From: Opitutia bacterium
Lineage (GTDB): Bacteria > Verrucomicrobiota > Verrucomicrobiia > Opitutales > Opitutaceae
Direction: 5' to 3'
Assembly (NCBI GenBank): GCA_016187945.1
Contig: JACPIT010000010.1
Coordinates: forward strand, 62,001 to 126,000
Length of the DNA: 64,000 nt
Shown here: positions 10,464 to 19,078 of the stretch, one piece after another
How the letters are laid out: the number at the start of each line of letters is the position of its first letter
Position numbering within the stretch: the stretch's first letter is position 1
Made by a program: the position numbers and the translations under genes
The notes under the pieces: generated by a model
Told to the model about the DNA's origin: nothing
What the model saw: only the letters and a program-made list of their open reading frames with translations
Databases searched by the model: none

Positions 10464-10778
10464 TTACGCCAAATGAAAAAGCGACTTCAGCTCGCGCGAC
10501 ACGGGGCTGTTGTCCGGATGGCTCGGCATGATGTCGCGCATGTGCGCCCACCACTGGCGGCATTCGGGCGTCTGCGCGATCGCGGCCCAGCGCGCCTCGT
10601 CTTCGATCTCGACGTAGCCGAAGAGCTGGCGCGTCTCCGCATCGAGGAAGATCGAGTAGTTGTGCACGCCGTGCGCCTTCAGCACCGCTTCGAGCTCCGG
10701 CCAGATCGGCTGGTGGCGGCGGGCGTATTCCGCCTCCGCGCCCGCGTGCACGCTCATCAAAAACGCTTTTCGGATCAT
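10464..10778 (-). CDS. rhaM: L-rhamnose mutarotase
   Basis: [60 protein letters not shown]... [28 protein letters not shown]. Confidence 0.93.
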   Translation of the reverse strand: MIRKAFLMSVHAGAEAEYARRHQPIWPELEAVLKAHGVHNYSIFLDAETRQLFGYVEIEDEARWAAIAQTPECRQWWAHMRDIMPSHPDNSPVSRELKSLFHLA

Positions 10779-10791
10779 GGCGCGGAGCGAA

Positions 10792-11952
10792 TCACGAACG
10801 CACCGCGACGGGCAACGCCCGATCGTGGAACGCACGCTGGAGAATTTCCTCGAGCCCCGGCGAACACAGCATCGGCTCGCCGCCGCCCTGGCGCGGGCGG
10901 CTCTCGACGCCGCCGGGCGCCGGGACGATCTCGCCGACCTCGTGCACGCTCGCGACGAGTTCCGTCTGACGCAGCGCGATCTCGGGCGTGCACACGAAGG
11001 CCGTCGGATCGCTCAGGCGGCGCATGACCGCCTTCATCATCTCCGTGCGCGTCACGCTCGTGTCGGGCAGGGCGATGCGCTCCGCCGCGCCGCTCGTCGG
11101 TGCGATCACACACTCGCGCTCGTGGCGCCAGACGATCTGACCGCACTCGCCCTCGATCACGATTTCCGGCTCGCGGTTCACGAGCGACGCGTGCGTGACG
11201 CCGAACCAGAGTTGCACGCCGTCGGTCGTGCCCGCGCGCACGACGCCGGTGTCGAAGCTCTCGATCGGATTCGTGCGCCAGAGCACCGCCTCGACGTTCT
11301 GCGCCTGCGCCGATGCGCCGAACTCGCGTCCGGCGAAAAACAGCCCGAGGTTCACGAAGTGCGCGAAGGCGTTGTTCAGCGGCGAATCGAGCACCAGCGC
11401 GCCGTCCGCGCGGAGGCGGCCTGCCCAGCCGTTGCGCGAAAAATAACTCGCCGGCCGCGGCCACAAGCCGAGCAACCGCACCGAGGTCACGCGCCCGATC
11501 GCGCCGTCGAGGATGCGGCGCTTCACCTGTTGCGCGGTGGAGGCGTAGATGTCCTGAAAACCCACCGCGACGAAGCGCCGCGCCGCCGCTGCGGCAACCT
11601 GCACCTCCTGCACTTCGGCCACGGAAGCCGCGAGCGGTTTCTCGACGAGCACGTTCATGCCCGCGCGCAGCGCCGCCAGCGTCATGCGCGTGTGCCAGGC
11701 GATGCCGGTCGGGATGAGGCAGAGGTCGATGCGGCCGGCCTCGACGCGCATCATCTCCTCGTAGTTCGAGTAGATCGTGCAGCCCGCGGCGCGGAGTTGC
11801 CGGAGGTTTTCCTGCTCCTCCTGCGGGTTGATGACGACCGCCGCCGCCAGCGCGAGGCCGTCGGGGGCTGCTTCGCGGGCGAGTCCGAGATGGATTCGTC
11901 CGTAACCGGAAATGCCGACAATCGCGGCGCGAAAACGAGTGGGAGCGCTCAT
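10792..11952 (-). CDS. Gfo/Idh/MocA family oxidoreductase
   Basis: [27 protein letters not shown]...; '[17 protein letters not shown]' motif. Start overlaps the symporter stop (ATGA). Confidence 0.85.
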   Translation of the reverse strand: MSAPTRFRAAIVGISGYGRIHLGLAREAAPDGLALAAAVVINPQEEQENLRQLRAAGCTIYSNYEEMMRVEAGRIDLCLIPTGIAWHTRMTLAALRAGMNVLVEKPLAASVAEVQEVQVAAAAARRFVAVGFQDIYASTAQQVKRRILDGAIGRVTSVRLLGLWPRPASYFSRNGWAGRLRADGALVLDSPLNNAFAHFVNLGLFFAGREFGASAQAQNVEAVLWRTNPIESFDTGVVRAGTTDGVQLWFGVTHASLVNREPEIVIEGECGQIVWRHERECVIAPTSGAAERIALPDTSVTRTEMMKAVMRRLSDPTAFVCTPEIALRQTELVASVHEVGEIVPAPGGVESRPRQGGGEPMLCSPGLEEILQRAFHDRALPVAVRS

Positions 11953-13970
11953 CGAGCGGTGGTGAGATTAAGCAGAAAGACGAACAGCCCGATGATGCCG
12001 CCCGAGATCGCGCAGCAGACGGCGAAGCCGACGGCGTCCACGCGCGTCCAGCGCGCGAATTCCCAGTCGGTGCGCGGAAAGAGCTTCGTGCCGTCGAAGC
12101 GCGCGGGCTCGCGGCGCGTTTTTTCCATCTCCTCGGCGTCCGCCTCGGGCGTCTCGGCCACGGGCGTCTTCATCTTGCCGTAGAAGAGATCCGTGCGCGC
12201 TTTCTCGGTGCGGGGCGTGAAGTAGCTGACGAGCATCAGCAGCGCGAACGGGAACAGCCCGTCGAAGAAGAACTGCGCCGTCTCGCGGCCGTTCGGCGTG
12301 AAGCGCGCGGTGTGCACGCCGACGCGGTCGAGCAGCCAGCACTCGAAATTGAAACGGCCGCGCCCTTCGAGCGCGCTGTCCTCGCGCGCGGGATCGACGC
12401 GCACGAGTTGCCGCCAGTAGACCGCCACCGGCCGGCCATCGGCGCCCGCACTGGCGATCGTGAGCGATTTCGCCTGGCGAATCGCCGGCACGTAGTCGCC
12501 GACCAGCGGCACGACGAGAATCGCGAGCACGCTCACGATCACCGAAACCCACACCGCCTGCGCCGTGAGTCGCCGCCAGAAGAAAATCATGAACACCGCC
12601 GCGCCGAACGGCACGTTCACCGTCAACACGAGGACGACGATCGCCTGGACGTTGTCCATGAGGATCGCCGACACCACGCCGAGCGCGAGCACGGCGATGA
12701 CGGCCATGCGCGCCGCCACGAGCGCCTGCTCCGCCGTCGCATCGGGACGGATATGCCGGTAGAAATTCCGCACCGTGAGCGACGAGATCGCGAGCGCCTT
12801 GGCGGCGAGCGTCGACATCGTGCCCGCGAGCACGCCGGCCAGCATCAAGCCGACGAGGCCGGGCCCGAGCAGTTGCTTCGACATCGTTCCCCACACCATG
12901 TCCGGATCGGACAACCCGCCCACGCCGAACAGCGCGATCGCGATCAGCCCCGTGAACGCCCACAGGATGATCATGAAACGCTTCAGATAATTGCCCGAGA
13001 CGCCGAAACGCGCGGCGAACTCGTTTTTCGCCGAGCCGAAGATCGTCATGTTGTGACTCAGCGCGTGGATCTGGACGATGCTCACGAGCAGCACCGCCGC
13101 GATGAACCACAGCGAGTTGCCCTCGCCCGCGAACAAGTCCGCCATTTGCACCGGCACCTTGCTCGCGAACGCGCTCCATCCCCCCGCCGCCGCGATGCCC
13201 GTCGGGATCAGAATCACCGAGAACACGATGATCAGCACGCTTTGCAGGCCCTCGTTCACCGCCGCCGCCGACATCCCGCCGAGCACGATGTAGAGGCCGA
13301 CGATCGCGGTGAACGCGATATAGAACGGCACCGGGCGGAGCAGCGTGATGAAATTGCGCAGCTCGCCGCGCGCATAGCGGTCCCGCAAGTCGGTGAGCTC
13401 GGCGCGCCGCTCCGGCGCGAGCTTGCCGGCAGCGTCGGCGCGCTCGAGCTGCTTGTATTTTCCGTAGTTTTCCACGGACGCGCGCTCGACGACCGTCATC
13501 TGCGCCTCGGCCTTCGTCACGAGCGACGAGGCGATCTTGTAGGCGACGAAATTCGCGAAACCCAAAAACACGCACGCGACCGCCACCTGGCTCAGCGTGT
13601 AGAGGCGGCTCAGGCCGCGGCTGCCGAAACGGTCCTCGAACAGATCGGCCGACGTCATCAACCGCACGCGCCGGAACCAGACGTTCATGAACCAGAAATA
13701 CGGATTCATGAACACCGTCTGGAACGAGAACCACACGCCCGCCACGCCGCGCTGGTAGACGAGGCTCGCGGTGCTGACCGCGCCTTGCGGCTCGGTCGCG
13801 TTGCCGAACGACAGGAAGAACTGGTAGAGTTTCCCGAGCTTGCGACCGGCGAGGAAGAAACCCTCCTCGCTCTTCGTGGCCTTCGAGGCGCGCTGACCGA
13901 TGTAGATGACCGCCGCGAAATACGCGACGACCACCGCAATATCCAACCAGTGCAGGCTGCCGAAAATCAT
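11949..13970 (-). CDS. Sodium:solute symporter (SSS) family transporter
   Basis: MIFGSLHWLDIAVVVAYFAAVIYIGQRASKATKSEEGFFLAGRKLGKLYQFF...; multiple TM segments; SSS-type start. Confidence 0.88.
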   Translation of the reverse strand: MIFGSLHWLDIAVVVAYFAAVIYIGQRASKATKSEEGFFLAGRKLGKLYQFFLSFGNATEPQGAVSTASLVYQRGVAGVWFSFQTVFMNPYFWFMNVWFRRVRLMTSADLFEDRFGSRGLSRLYTLSQVAVACVFLGFANFVAYKIASSLVTKAEAQMTVVERASVENYGKYKQLERADAAGKLAPERRAELTDLRDRYARGELRNFITLLRPVPFYIAFTAIVGLYIVLGGMSAAAVNEGLQSVLIIVFSVILIPTGIAAAGGWSAFASKVPVQMADLFAGEGNSLWFIAAVLLVSIVQIHALSHNMTIFGSAKNEFAARFGVSGNYLKRFMIILWAFTGLIAIALFGVGGLSDPDMVWGTMSKQLLGPGLVGLMLAGVLAGTMSTLAAKALAISSLTVRNFYRHIRPDATAEQALVAARMAVIAVLALGVVSAILMDNVQAIVVLVLTVNVPFGAAVFMIFFWRRLTAQAVWVSVIVSVLAILVVPLVGDYVPAIRQAKSLTIASAGADGRPVAVYWRQLVRVDPAREDSALEGRGRFNFECWLLDRVGVHTARFTPNGRETAQFFFDGLFPFALLMLVSYFTPRTEKARTDLFYGKMKTPVAETPEADAEEMEKTRREPARFDGTKLFPRTDWEFARWTRVDAVGFAVCCAISGGIIGLFVFLLNLTTAR

Positions 13971-14138
13971 CAGAGGAAGGGGAAGACGTCGTCGCGCGAC
14001 CGGGACCAGGTCAACGAGTTGTTCAGTCGGGTTCGGGGCAACAGCGCGGTCACAAACTACGGGCACATCCCGCAGCGACCACGCCGCCGGAGCCTGACAG
14101 TCCGACCTCGCCCCGACCCGCGAGCGAAAAACCAAGCA

Positions 14139-14275
14139 AATGGAGGGCCCGCGTCCCCGCGGGCCGTGCAGCGTTGCCGCAGACCGCCACGATCGCGAAC
14201 CCGCAGCTACTCGCGCCACGACTCCGCTCGACGCTCATCGCGGCCCGCAAAGGTCGCGGGCCCTTCTGCTTCTCT
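14139..14275. repeat. REP-like inverted pair (GGGCCCGCG...CGCGGGCCG)
   Basis: ggagggcccgcgtccccgcgggccgtgcag and gcggcccgcaaaggtcgcgggcccttct, approximate inverted copies that also form local hairpins. Confidence 0.6.
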
Positions 14276-14447
14276 CGCGCGTGCGGCAGCGTCCGCCGCT
14301 TCCCGGTCCCTCCGTCCGCCCCGGCTCGCCTCGCCCGTCTAACTGTCAGTCGCGCGCGCGCCTCCTTTTCGCCACCGACCGCGTCACGCTTCCTCCGCCT
14401 TGCGACCTGCCTCGCCTTCGCCGAATCTCCCCACCCTCTCCGCTCCC

Positions 14448-15794
14448 ATGTCCACTCAACGCATCGCGCTCGTCGGCACCGGCGGCCGCGCCCTGTCCTT
14501 TGTCGAACCGATCTTCGCGAAATACGCCGCGCACAACCAGCTCGTCGCCTTCCTCGATCCGAGTCCCACGCGCATGGCTTACTACAACGAGCTCATCGCC
14601 ACGCGCTGGCACGCCGCGCCGGTGCCGACGTTCGCCCCCGCGCAATTCGACGAGATGCTCCGCGCCACGCGCCCGCAGACCGTGATCGTCTGCTCCGTCG
14701 ACGCCACGCACCACGACTACATCGTCCGCGCGCTGCGCGCCGGCTGCGACGTCATCACCGAGAAACCGATGACGATCGACGCCGAAAAATGCGCCGCGAT
14801 CCTCGCCGCGCAACGCGAGTCCGGCCGCCGCGTGCGCGTCGCCTTCAACTACCGCTGGGGCCCGTTCCGCACGAAAGTCCGCGAACTCCTCGCCGCCGGC
14901 ACCATCGGCCGCGTGCAATCGGTGAACCTCGAGTATCTCCTCGATACCTCGCACGGCGCCGACTACTTCCGCCGCTGGCATTCGCACCTGGCGCAGTCCG
15001 GCGGCCTGCTCGTGCACAAGTCCACACATCACTTCGACCTCGTGAACTGGTGGCTTGACGCGATCCCCGCCCAAGTCTTCGCCCACGGCTCCCTCGTTTA
15101 CTACGGGAAGGAAAACGCCCTCGCGCGCGGCGACGAGCGCTGGACGCGCTACCCGCGCTACACCGGCGCCGAGACCGGCGACGACCCGTTCAAACTCGAC
15201 CTGCGCGAGAGCGAGAGTTTCCGCCGCCTCTACTTCGACGCCGAAAAAGACACCGGCTACCAGCGCGACCAAAACGTGTTTCGCGACGGCATCGACATCT
15301 ACGACCAGATGTCCGCGCTCGTCCGCTACCGCACCGGCCAGGTGCTGAACTACTCGCTCATCGCCTACAGCCCGCGCGAAGGCATGCGCGTCACCTTCAA
15401 CGGCGACCGCGGCCGCCTCGAGTATCACGAGTTCATCGGCTCGCACATGAACCGCGCCGTCGTCAGCTCCGAGTTCAAACTCGAGCAACACGGCAGCGCC
15501 GAAGCCGAAGGCGAGTGGATCCGCGTCTTCCCGCATTTCCAGCCGAGCTACGTCGTGGCGATGCCCGCCGCCACCGGCCCGCACGGCGGCGCCGACGAAG
15601 TGATGGTCGAACAACTTTTCTCCTCCGCCCCGCCCACCGACCCGTGGCAACGCAGCGCCGGCCACGAGCAAGGCGCCGCCTCCATCCTCGTCGGCATCGC
15701 CGCCAACCGCTCGATCCAAACCGGCTCCCCCGTCACGATCGCCGACCTCGTGCCGCTCCACCTCGGCGCACAACACCTCAGCGAACTGGTCTGA
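14448..15794 (+). CDS. Gfo/Idh/MocA family oxidoreductase
   Basis: MSTQRIALVGTGGRALSFVEPIFAKY...; 'CDVITEKPMTIDAEKCAAIL'; 'HKSTHHFDLVNWWLDA'. Confidence 0.88.
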   Translation: MSTQRIALVGTGGRALSFVEPIFAKYAAHNQLVAFLDPSPTRMAYYNELIATRWHAAPVPTFAPAQFDEMLRATRPQTVIVCSVDATHHDYIVRALRAGCDVITEKPMTIDAEKCAAILAAQRESGRRVRVAFNYRWGPFRTKVRELLAAGTIGRVQSVNLEYLLDTSHGADYFRRWHSHLAQSGGLLVHKSTHHFDLVNWWLDAIPAQVFAHGSLVYYGKENALARGDERWTRYPRYTGAETGDDPFKLDLRESESFRRLYFDAEKDTGYQRDQNVFRDGIDIYDQMSALVRYRTGQVLNYSLIAYSPREGMRVTFNGDRGRLEYHEFIGSHMNRAVVSSEFKLEQHGSAEAEGEWIRVFPHFQPSYVVAMPAATGPHGGADEVMVEQLFSSAPPTDPWQRSAGHEQGAASILVGIAANRSIQTGSPVTIADLVPLHLGAQHLSELV

Positions 15795-15811
15795 CCACGC
15801 CCCCGATCGTC

Positions 15812-15835
15812 GTAGCAGCCGAGGTGACGAGGCTG
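15812..15835 (+). repeat. REP-like unit GTAGCAGCCGAGGTGACGAGGCTG (copy 1)
   Basis: 24/24 identical to 26974-26997. Confidence 0.75.
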
Positions 15836-15864
15836 CCATCCAAGCACCTTCCCCGATTCAAGAA

Positions 15865-16082
15865 CCACAGAATACTCAGAACACACAGAAAACAGACCGC
15901 AGGCCCCCGCTATCCGCCAAACACCCCGCGACGCGTGAAGAATTTTCGCCACGAAGAAACATCAGATTTCACAAAAGAACCCTGTCTCTTTTCGCGCATT
16001 GTCGCGCCTCTTCGTGGCCAATCGCTCAGGGAATCGACTCCGGCCGCGTGATCTTTTTCTGTGTATTCCGTGTTTTCTGTGG
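15865..16082. repeat. Nested nonamer-repeat hairpin: outer CACAGANNN arms, inner CACGAAGNN arms
   Basis: Outer: CACAGAATA.CTCAGAACA.CACAGAAAA (15865-15894) versus reverse complement of 16055-16082 (CACAGAAAA.CACGGAATA.CACAGAAAA). Inner: CCACGAAGAAA... (15949-15980) versus ...CTCTTCGTGGCC (15988-16020). Confidence 0.75.
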
Positions 16083-16102
16083 TGATTAAACCGCCCTTCC
16101 CC

Positions 16103-17344
16103 ATGCCCCGCCTCGCGACCGCACTCCTCTCCGCGCTTGTCCTCACTAGCTCCCTCGCCGCGGCGCCGGCCGCGCCGCGCGAATTCGACCTCACGCAACC
16201 CGCGGCACTCGCCGCCTTCACCCCCGCCAACGGCGCCGGCTTCGACCTCGGCACGCGCCCGCACGACAACGCGCCGTTCTACTTCTCCGTCGCTGTGCCC
16301 GAGGGCAACTACCGCGTCACCGTCGTGCTCGGCGACGCCGCCGCACCGTCCGCGACGCTCGTCCGCGCCGAATCGCGCCGGCTGATGCTCGAGACCGTGC
16401 GCACCGCCGCCGGCGAGTTCGCGACGCGCACCTTCATCGTCAACGTTCGGGACACCGCGCTTCCGCCGCCGCCCGCCAACGCCCCCGGCGCCAGCGCCGT
16501 CGCGCTCAAGCCGCGCGAGCGCGACTCGTTCACGTGGGATGAAAAACTCACGCTCGAGTTCAACGGCCCCGCGCCACGCGTGCGCTCGATCCGCATCGAG
16601 CCCGTCGACGTGCCGACCGTATTTCTCCTCGGCGACTCCACCGTCACCGACCAGCGCGCCGACCCCGCCGCGAGTTGGGGCCAGATGTTGCCGCGCTTTT
16701 TCCGCGCCGACATCGCCGTCGCGAACCACGCCGAGTCCGGCGAGACGATGAAATCCTTCCTCGCCGAGCACCGCCTCGCCAAGGTGCTCAGCCTCGCCCG
16801 CCCAGGCGACTGGGTGCTGATTCAGTTCGGCCACAACGACCAGAAATCCAACTGGCCGCAAACCTACGCCGAGGCGCACACCACGTTCCGCGCCTACCTG
16901 AAAGCCTTCGTCGCCGAAGCAAAACTCCGCGGCGTGGAACCGATCCTCGTCACCTCGCCCGAGCGCCGCACCTTCGCGTCCGACGGAAAAATCCGCAGCA
17001 CCCACGGCGACTATCCCGCCGTCGTGCAGCAAGTCGCCACCGAGGAAAACATCCCCTGCCTCGATCTCCGCGCCGCCAGCGTCGCCTTCTACGAAGCACT
17101 TGGCCCGCAGCGTGCTCCCCTCGCCTTCAACGACGGCGGAAAAGACGCCACGCACCACAACTCCTACGGCGCCTACGTCCTCGCCGCGTGCATCGCCGAC
17201 GCGATCAAGCGCGACGCCCCCGCCCTCGCCGCCCACCTCGCCGAAGACTTCGCGGGCCTCGATCCGCACCACCCACCCGCAATCGACTCCCTCGCCTTTC
17301 CCGCGAGCCCCACGCGCACCGACGAAACGATCGCGGGCAACTAG
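16103..17344 (+). CDS. SGNH/GDSL hydrolase, rhamnogalacturonan acetylesterase-like, with N-terminal beta-sandwich domain
   Basis: MPRLATALLSALVLTSSLAAAPA signal peptide; 'TVFLLGDSTVTDQ', 'SWGQMLPRFF', 'DWVLIQFGHNDQK', 'DATHHNSYGA' SGNH blocks. Confidence 0.88.
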   Translation: MPRLATALLSALVLTSSLAAAPAAPREFDLTQPAALAAFTPANGAGFDLGTRPHDNAPFYFSVAVPEGNYRVTVVLGDAAAPSATLVRAESRRLMLETVRTAAGEFATRTFIVNVRDTALPPPPANAPGASAVALKPRERDSFTWDEKLTLEFNGPAPRVRSIRIEPVDVPTVFLLGDSTVTDQRADPAASWGQMLPRFFRADIAVANHAESGETMKSFLAEHRLAKVLSLARPGDWVLIQFGHNDQKSNWPQTYAEAHTTFRAYLKAFVAEAKLRGVEPILVTSPERRTFASDGKIRSTHGDYPAVVQQVATEENIPCLDLRAASVAFYEALGPQRAPLAFNDGGKDATHHNSYGAYVLAACIADAIKRDAPALAAHLAEDFAGLDPHHPPAIDSLAFPASPTRTDETIAGN

Positions 17345-17427
17345 CGCGGTTTAAGGGAACTGTATTTCCCGTTACAAGTTCTCCGAACGTCCCCGACCCG
17401 CCGTCCTCAATCTTCCATCATCCGTCC

Positions 17428-17766
17428 ATCGCGTCGGCGGGGCCGTTTACGCGACGATCCAGCGGCGAGCGCACGCCCAGCCCCGGCTTCCGCGTAAACA
17501 GGCTGCGGCCTGACGCGGCATCAGCCAATCTCACGTTTGCTGCGCTTTGGGTGCTTCGCGAAATTACCCGCTTGGTGCTGTGCGAGTCGTCGCCGCAGAT
17601 CCGAACTGTAGCCAATGTAGAGACCATCGTCGGTCTGCGACTGAAGCACGTAAACGTAATACATATTTTTCGTTCAGCACGTTCTCGCGGCGGCGCAGCC
17701 ATTTCTCATCGCGTCGGCGCAGCCGTTTACGCGATCTATCGCGTCGGCGCAGCCGTTTACGCGATC
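17428..17766. repeat. REP-like unit ATCGCGTCGGCGSRGCCGTTTACGCGAT, three copies (two in 30-bp tandem)
   Basis: Copies at 17428-17455 (divergent), 17708-17736 and 17738-17766. Each has ATCGCGT/ACGCGAT self-complementary ends. Confidence 0.75.
17521..17664 (-). pseudogene. Truncated GIY-YIG-like endonuclease fragment
   Basis: 47-aa frame MYYVYVLQSQTDDGLYIGYSSDLRRRLAQHQAGNFAKHPKRSKREIG*. GIY-YIG N-terminal motifs present, remainder of the domain missing or degenerate. Confidence 0.65.
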
Positions 17767-18264
17767 GCCTTTGCCGCCTTTCACGCGCACCTGCCGCCGC
17801 TCCAGGTCGAGGTGATGCACCCGCAGCCTGAGCAGCTCCATCAACCGCAGCCCCGCCCCATACGCCAACTCCGTCATCAAGCGCGGCGTCCCCTCCAACT
17901 GCGCAAACAACGCCCGACACTCCCCCGCGGTCAACACCATCGGCAGCCGCCGCTTCGGGAAAGCCCGCGTGAACTTCATCTCACCCAAATCGCGCGAGAG
18001 CACTTCCTGCATGAGAAATACCAGCGCATTCAACGCCTGCTTCTGCGCCGACGGGCTCGCCCGCCCATTTACCGCCAACGCCGAGAGAAACGCCGCGACA
18101 TCCGTCCCATCGGCCGCATAGGGGCTCCGCGGAGCAATAAACCGCGCAAAGCGCACGGCCCACTCGCGGTAAGTCTGCTCCGTGCGCCACAGCATCCCGC
18201 GCTCGCGCAACACTCGCACGAGTTGCCGCTCCCACGGTTCCTCCCCGAGGTCCTCCGCCGCCAA
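17674..18264 (-). pseudogene. Truncated integron-integrase-like tyrosine recombinase (IntI family), C-terminus lost into REP-like repeats
   Basis: ...RTEQTYREWAVRFARFIAP... ALNALVFLMQEVLSRDLGEMKFTRA... LMTELAYGAGLRLMELLRLRVHHLDLERRQVRVKGGKGDR, then VNGCADAIDRVNGCADAM encoded by the 30-bp repeats. The H-x-x-R...Y catalytic part is absent. Confidence 0.75.
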
Positions 18265-18392
18265 CCGCGGCGGCGCCGCACGCCCGCGACTCGCAACCGG
18301 CGCGCCGCTCCCGCCCCCCGGGATCGCAGACGGCTCCGTCGCTGCTGGCCGCTCGCGGTGGTCGCCGCCGTCCCCAGCGCAAATGCCCGCGC

Positions 18393-18485
18393 GCCGCGCT
18401 CGACGCTGTTCCTCGACACGGACTTCACGGCTAGCTTCGGATTACCCGGATCCGTTTTATCCGTCCCGATCCGTCTGATCTGTGG
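18393..18485. repeat. CACGGANNN/ATCCGTNNN repeat hairpin with leader GCCGCGCTCGACGCTGTT
   Basis: cacggacttcacggctagcttcgg...atccgttttatccgtcccgatccgtctgatctgtgg. The leader is repeated at 18651. Confidence 0.6.
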
Positions 18486-18540
18486 CCAAGTCTACGTCCG
18501 CCCGCGACAACGCGCCCACTCGCCGCTCGACCCCAGCTTT

Positions 18541-18617
18541 CAACACAGAGGACGCAGAGCACACAGAGACAGACCGCGCGGCGCGTCCCCCCGCGTCCTC
18601 TGCGTCCTCCGCGTTAA
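18541..18617. repeat. CACAGAGNN repeat hairpin
   Basis: AACACAGAGGACGCAGAGCACACAGAGAC versus reverse complement TTAACGCGGAGGACGCAGAGGACGC. Confidence 0.75.
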
Positions 18618-18650
18618 ATTAATCTGCCAGCAATACGGCGTCGGACCCAC

Positions 18651-18913
18651 GCCGCGCTCGGCGCTGTTTCTCGATCACGGATTTCACCGATCGCATGGAT
18701 CACGCCATCGGGTTCATCCTAAATTCCGCAGAAGATTAACCACTGATGCACACTGATGAATGAGAAGGCCGAAAAACGCGGCGTGAGGTAGCTCACCTGA
18801 CAGGTGGACGATCGCGGCGATGCAAGTCTGCTTCGATGAGTGCGCATCAGTGAAAATCAGTGGTTCAACTGCGCTTTCTAGGTTCATCCGTGTTATCCGC
18901 GTAATCCGTGGTC
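18651..18913. repeat. Nested hairpin: outer CACGGATNN arms, inner CACTGATNNN arms
   Basis: Outer 18676-18704 / 18885-18913 (catccgtgttatccgcgtaatccgtggtc). Inner 18738-18764 (aaccactgatgcacactgatgaatgag) / 18834-18869. Confidence 0.75.
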
Positions 18914-19078
18914 AAAAAACGCTGTTCGCTCGCGGTGCGTGCAGCACCGCGGCTCGGGAAAAACCGAACAGGGTCACGGGTTGACCCTCGACCGCAGCGG
19001 TGCGACGCCGAGGTCGCTCTCGCCCCACAGAGGGGAAAAGCGCGACGCCAGCGCGACTCCGATTCGAGCTGCGGCGAG

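Noticed and set aside
17708-17766. Possible mini CRISPR array (two 28-29-bp repeats)
   Set aside because: Copies are in direct 30-bp tandem with no spacers, no cas genes nearby, and a third divergent copy 280 bp away; consistent with REP-like units.
18393-18913. Classical attC sites of an integron cassette array
   Set aside because: Hairpins are present but clear RYYYAAC/GTTRRRY core pairs and cassette ORFs are not seen by eye. Kept as a repeat finding, not called attC.
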